A stretch of 64,000 nucleotides of DNA from Cenococcum geophilum 1.58. Taxonomy: Eukaryota; Ascomycota; Dothideomycetes; Gloniales; Gloniaceae. The DNA lies in contig KV748211.1 in assembly GCA_001692895.1 (NCBI GenBank), positions 1 to 64,000 of the forward strand. The letters are read 5' to 3'. The stretch's first letter is position 1, and every line of letters begins with the position of its first letter. Of this stretch, positions 60,009 to 64,000 are shown piece by piece. The notes beneath the pieces are model-generated. The model was not told where the DNA came from and ran no database searches. It saw only the letters and a program-made list of their open reading frames with translations. A program made the translations under genes and the position numbers.

Positions 60009-61597
60009 CTAAATATAAACCCTTTAGACGCTAAGATATATCCTATTAACTCTATAGAACTTAACCTTATTAATAAACTATTATAGGCAAACTATACAGC
60101 CCCTTCTTTATAGGAGTACCGTAAAAAGATAAAGGACGCTATAAGCCTATAGTCCCTTAGAAACGGCCTTCTTAAATACTATAAATAGTTAGTGGTAGTA
60201 GAGGAATAGAACTTATAGACTTAGATTATCACTAAAGCATATACTTAAGTCTCTACGGCCCACTTAGGAAAAAATAAGACTTATAAGATTATTGGCGACC
60301 GTTACTACTAGCCTAGAATAGTTATAAATATTAACCGCTATATACGGAACTATAATAACTACTATAGGTCTATAATTCTATAAGATAAAACCCTAGGACT
60401 ATTAAAACCACTCCTAATACTAGAACGCCCCTAGTAGTATATCTTTATAGATTTTTATAAGCTACCTATAGACCGTAACGGATATAATATAGTTATAATT
60501 CTAGTTAACCGCTTTAGTAAGCGCCCGTTTTTAATTCCCTATTATAAAAATATTAATGCTAAAGAGGCGGCCTAACTATATATCTACTATATCTACCAAA
60601 TTTACGGACTACTAGATACTATTATATCCGACTATAGGCTATAGTTTATATCGGCCTTCTAGAACGAGTTTACCTAGATCCTAGGTATTAGGCTAAAGCT
60701 CTCTATAGTATATTACCCCTAAATAAATAGTTAAACAGAGATTATAAATCAATACTTAGACTAAAGACTTTAGCCCTTTATTAATTACTTTTAGAATAAC
60801 TAGAGCGAACTACTACTTATAATAGACTACGCCCAGGCTACCTTACCCTATAACTTTATAGGATTTGCACCTATCTAGCTAGAAATAGGGTATTTACCCT
60901 ATATAAGCTTTGACTGGGAAAAACTAGAAGGGCTATAGACTATATACAAAAAACTATCTTATAAGGAAGCACGGCATTACGCTAAATACTTAAAAGAGGC
61001 CTAAAAAGTAGCCTATATAAACCTAAAAAAGGCCTAGAAATTAATAAAATAGTAGGCAAATAAGTATAGGCGTAAGCCTAACTTTACTATAGGCGATAAG
61101 GTCTAGGTTATAATAAAGAACTAAAAGATAGAACGGCCTAGCTATAAGCTAGACTATTAAATAGCAAGACTATATAAGGTCCTTAAGAAGAGAGGTAACT
61201 CCTATAAAGTAAAGCTCCCGGATTTAATTAAGGTTTACCCTATTTTCTTACTAAATAAGCTATAGAAAGCTGTAAACGACCTACTACCTAGATAAAAAAA
61301 TGAACCGCCCTTACTAATTTAAGTTAATAGCGACAATAAATAGGAAATTAAAGAAATACTAGCCTATAAACTTATAAGGGGAACGCTAAAGTATTATATT
61401 AGTTAAAAAGGATATAACCTAGACCTTACTTAGTACCCTATATAGAACTTTATAGGTAGCCCCTATAAGCTTTAGGACTTTTATAGCTATTACCCTAATA
61501 AACTTAAACCGCTAAAATACCTAGATAAATGGATAGAATATTAGTATAATAAAGACAATAAGCTACTAGAAGAGCATAAAGATAAAAACGCCTTATA
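60009..61597 (+). pseudogene. Ty3/gypsy chromovirus pol fragment: integrase and chromodomain
   Basis: A single plus-strand frame of about 530 codons, with stops only at Gln/Trp-like positions. The N-terminal zinc-binding region keeps AHLGKNKT, but its two Cys now read as Tyr (RNYNNYYRS). The integrase core keeps its acidic residues: FIDFYKLP (about 60,445), IISDYRLQFIS (about 60,630) and QTEIINQYL (about 60,735). A chromodomain-like end follows (KYYISQKGYNLDLTQYPIQN, about 61,390-61,450) and the frame closes with AGFFEGGGNIT across the polypurine tract. Reverse transcriptase, RNase H and gag are absent, so the element is 5' truncated. It would have inserted retrotransposon DNA, with the chromodomain targeting heterochromatin. 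Confidence 0.85.
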
Positions 61598-61647
61598 AGT
61601 ATAATACGGACTATAAAGCCTAAGGGCAGGCTTTTTTGAAGGGGGGG

Positions 61648-61950
61648 GTAATATTACAGCGCTAGTGGAAAACGGTAGATTATAGTAGACGTTATAGTAG
61701 ACGTAGAGTTACGTAAGCTTACGTAACCTAAGGATTGTATAAGACTTTAAGTAACGCTACCCTTCTTCTCCTTTCCTTTCTCTAGCTTTGGATCCTTATT
61801 TATAAACAATCTAATTATATAGGCTTACGCGACCCTCTTACCGTGCTTGTGCCTTAATTAACTAAGTCGCTAATACTATTTACTAATAGCAAAGATACTA
61901 TTCTATTTTTATTAACCAAACCCTATAAATATACGATTTGAAAATACAAT
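61648..61950 (+). mobile_element. 3' LTR of the chromovirus
   Basis: Begins after the polypurine tract GAAGGGGGGGG with TAATATTACAGCGCTAG, resembling the TGTAATATTACAG start of fungal gypsy LTRs with the first TG lost or mutated. The 3' end is tentatively at AAAATACA near 61,949. It contains a short duplication TTATAGTAGACG (about 61,680-61,703). No 5' LTR is in the window. Confidence 0.5.
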
Positions 61951-62085
61951 ATACTACTATAAATTTATTAGTATATTTCTATTAAGAAAGTGGCTTATAG
62001 ATTAGTAATATATATAATACCTATAAGTTAAAACAAAGTGACCGGAATAGGAAGATATACTATATAAAAGAGGGGTAAGATAACG
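61951..62085. other. AT-rich non-coding sequence
   Basis: No feature is recognised. Confidence 0.4.
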
Positions 62086-62226
62086 TAGTTAACGGGGTTT
62101 TGACTACTCCCCTAGTTATAACCATTTAGAACTTTTATTAGTTATTTTCCACTAAATTAATATTTTAGCTTACTTTAATTTTCTAAATAGTTATAACTAG
62201 GGGAGCGGTTAAAACCCTATTAGCTA
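62086..62226. mobile_element. fold-back MITE, family 2
   Basis: A 141-bp element with about 46-bp inverted repeats: 62,086-62,131 starts TAGTTAACGGGGTTTTGAC, and the complement of 62,181-62,226 starts TAGCTAATAGGGTTTTAAC. Both share CTCCCCTAGTTATAAC. The arms differ only by transitions, so they were identical before RIP. It is unrelated in sequence to the family at 641 and 19,502. Confidence 0.75.
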
Positions 62227-62604
62227 TATTAGCCTATATATTTTCTAGAATATTTTAAGTCCTTTATATCTTTATAAACCTACTAAACTAGTCTAGGTAT
62301 TTAGGTATTTTTAAACAATTTTTAAGTTTTGCGAAGCTATTGCGATTACTTAAAAATTATAAGATAACTATATTAGTATAATAAGAGAACTTATATTTTA
62401 AAGCTATTAAGAGTAAAGAACTATTTTATTAAAGGCCTCTTATTTTTAACTTTTATTTACTAATAAAATACGCTAATACCTAGACTTAGTTTAGTAGGCC
62501 TATTAGTTTTTATATAAGTTAGCAAGAGATAAAGATCTAAGAAAGTATATAATACTTTAAAAGCTATAATAAGCGTAGTTGTTATTAAATTAAAGCAACT
62601 ATTA
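62227..62604. other. AT-rich non-coding sequence
   Basis: No supported coding frame or repeat. It may include the upstream region of the following gene. Confidence 0.4.
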
Positions 62605-64000
62605 ATGGTACCGCTTATTACTTATCCGTATAGGTCCCTTAAATACTTTAAGTATATAAATCGAATAATAGGGGCCTTTTAACTCGTTAGTGTTAACGCT
62701 TTTATTAACCCTCCTCTCTTTATACCGCCGTTAATTAAAATATATAAATATCCTATAATTATCTAGGGCAGAAATATAGCGTACCGAAGTCTGCTAAACG
62801 GCCTTAACGGGAATAGGTATATATAATATATCGCCATCTCCTATATCTAGGACTACGCCGATAAGGTCGATAATAAAATAAATATTATACCTATGCTAGA
62901 CAAGTTCTATGTTAATATTAATCCTAATAAAAATAGGAATGATAAGAAGCCGCTAAGCTAGAAGGGCCTTATATAGGTGGCTTATATAGTGAAACTCTGG
63001 GGAGTAGACTACTTCTAGCTAGACTTTTTATGCCTTGACTAGAAGGAGAAGACGCAGCTGGGCAATAGGAAGGATAAGGAGAAAAAGCTTCTAATCTGTA
63101 TAATGAGCGACATCTACAAGCTCGCATGGAATGTCGTGGTCATGATGCACGGCATGGGCCTTGTCTACGATCTCGACACGCCCTCGGCTTAGATGGATCG
63201 CGCCTAGACCTTATAGGAGACCGTCGTTAACTGGAAGTGGACCTTTATCTACGTCCGGTGCCCAAATACCTAGAGGAGGACGGTGACGGACCCGTCGGAC
63301 CTAATAAAGAGGTACGTGTTTTAAAAGGTGACGAGGGTGGATCCGGGCCAGCCCGGCACTAGCCTGTTCCTAGTTAGTATAGCTGATCTCCTAGACCTAG
63401 TCGATATAAGGCTGAAGCCGCCGGGTATAAAGTCGTCCAGGGTAGCGGTTCTTAACGGTATAGTTGGTGCGATAAAGACGCCCTACCGGCCTAGCGACTC
63501 GCCGCGGCGGGCGCTGCGGGCGGCTATCGCGGCCAACCTATATATTAAGTACACAGGAGTATGGCGGAGTATGTTTATGCGCGTATCGTCGCAGCTGGTA
63601 GACGTAGTGTATAGTATTATGGGTATCTTCGGGCTGTAGATTGACCCGTACCGTAAGAGCCGCGAGCTGAAGTTCGTGTTTAACGACCTGGCCCGTAAGA
63701 CTGCCGCGGTATCCGGCATCGGCCCCGGGTGGCTGGCCATCGGTGGCGTCGCTAGGAGCGACATCCCGCGTAACTCGGCATTGGGAATTGTGTTCCGCTT
63801 CCCGTATAACGAGGACGCAGGCGAGAAAGGCGACAACAAGCCGCCTAAGATGAGATTTACGAACAGCCGCCATAAAGAGTGGGTGGGCTACTACGTAGAC
63901 GACTTGCAGTACTTCCTCTACCGTTTCGACATCAAGTTCCTGACCCAGTTGCACCCGCATATTATTAATGCTACTATGCTGTCCGTCACGAACCTGAATA
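62605..64000 (+). pseudogene. unknown gene, RIPed at its 5' end and nearly intact at the 3' side, runs off the window
   Basis: From ATG at 62,605 (MVPLITYPYRSLKYFKYINR) one plus-strand frame runs 465 codons to the window edge. The first 150 codons hold about eight TAA/TAG stops and TA-rich codons. From about 63,090 the base composition becomes GC-rich and stops become rare; the last (TAG) is near 63,637, after which about 120 codons are open. The C-terminal reading includes RESELKFVF-like and KEWVGYYVDDLQYFLYRFDI segments. There is no TGA stop in the whole frame. The family is not recognised. Two open minus-strand frames overlap (63,483-63,960), but only the plus frame continues through the RIPed part. 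Confidence 0.55.

Noticed and set aside
63483..63960. Two overlapping minus-strand open frames of 118 and 140 codons
   Set aside because: They arise in GC-rich sequence opposite the plus frame, which alone can be traced through the RIPed 5' part.
1..64000. In-frame TAA and TAG wherever Gln is expected, as in a ciliate-like genetic code
   Set aside because: TGG-to-TAG, ATG-to-ATA, CAT-to-TAT, TGC-to-TAT and Asp-to-Asn changes occur as well, and CA/TG depletion is seen in non-coding DNA too. RIP explains all of it, and the non-RIPed right edge uses normal Gln codons.
1..64000. CRISPR arrays, bacterial operons, tRNA or rRNA genes
   Set aside because: No direct-repeat arrays with spacers, ribosome-binding-site-led gene strings, or tRNA/rRNA sequence could be recognised; introns and RIP point to a fungus.

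Overview
The window looks like a repeat-rich, probably subtelomeric stretch of a filamentous ascomycete genome that has been heavily altered by repeat-induced point mutation (RIP). CA and TG dinucleotides are scarce and TA is abundant. Almost every ancestral gene can still be followed as one long reading frame, interrupted only by TAA or TAG where CAA, CAG or TGG would be expected. His, Cys, Trp, Met and Asp codons have drifted to Tyr, stop, Ile and Asn. No long intact gene remains except, partly, at the extreme right edge. The gene families present (a fungal telomere-linked-helicase-type RecQ protein, a SNF2 ATPase, a chromodomain Ty3/gypsy element, short fold-back elements) fit a fungus. I cannot name the species.

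Layout: bases 1-28,192 (copy A) and 28,770-56,167 (copy B) are two head-to-tail copies of one block of about 28 kb. They differ almost only by C/T and G/A changes, with copy B the more mutated. Each copy holds, left to right: a short unknown gene broken by a 150-bp fold-back element; two unknown minus-strand genes, one with an intact canonical intron; an unknown plus-strand gene; a SNF2-family ATPase (minus); a 10-kb zone of nested repeat units, with an unknown minus-strand gene embedded in it; a RecQ-type helicase with zinc-finger-like N-terminus (minus); and, divergent from it, an unknown 520-codon gene (plus). The copies differ by a 300-bp indel at 3,180-3,485, by an unusual non-RIPed island with an assembly gap in copy A (12,838-14,402), and by a 740-bp insertion in copy B (41,487-42,225). 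A 14-bp minisatellite lies exactly at the right end of copy A.

Right of the duplication (56,168-64,000) lie a remnant of another RecQ-gene 5' end, a separate minus-strand gene for a zinc-finger protein without helicase domain, an LTR with a poly-C tract, a truncated chromovirus pol (integrase plus chromodomain) with its 3' LTR, a 141-bp fold-back element, and a reading frame running off the window in which RIP damage fades from heavy to almost none.

Main point: the region between the zinc fingers and the helicase of the RecQ protein, and the corresponding region of the helicase-free gene at 56.6-59.3 kb, carry what reads as a complete tyrosine-recombinase signature. The order is Arg, Lys, Arg, His, Tyr, with the first Arg 35 residues before the Lys, the Lys 87-88 before the second Arg, and the His exactly 9 before the Tyr in both. 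The duplicated block may therefore be a Y'-like or giant mobile element encoding a recombinase-helicase fusion, now silenced by RIP.
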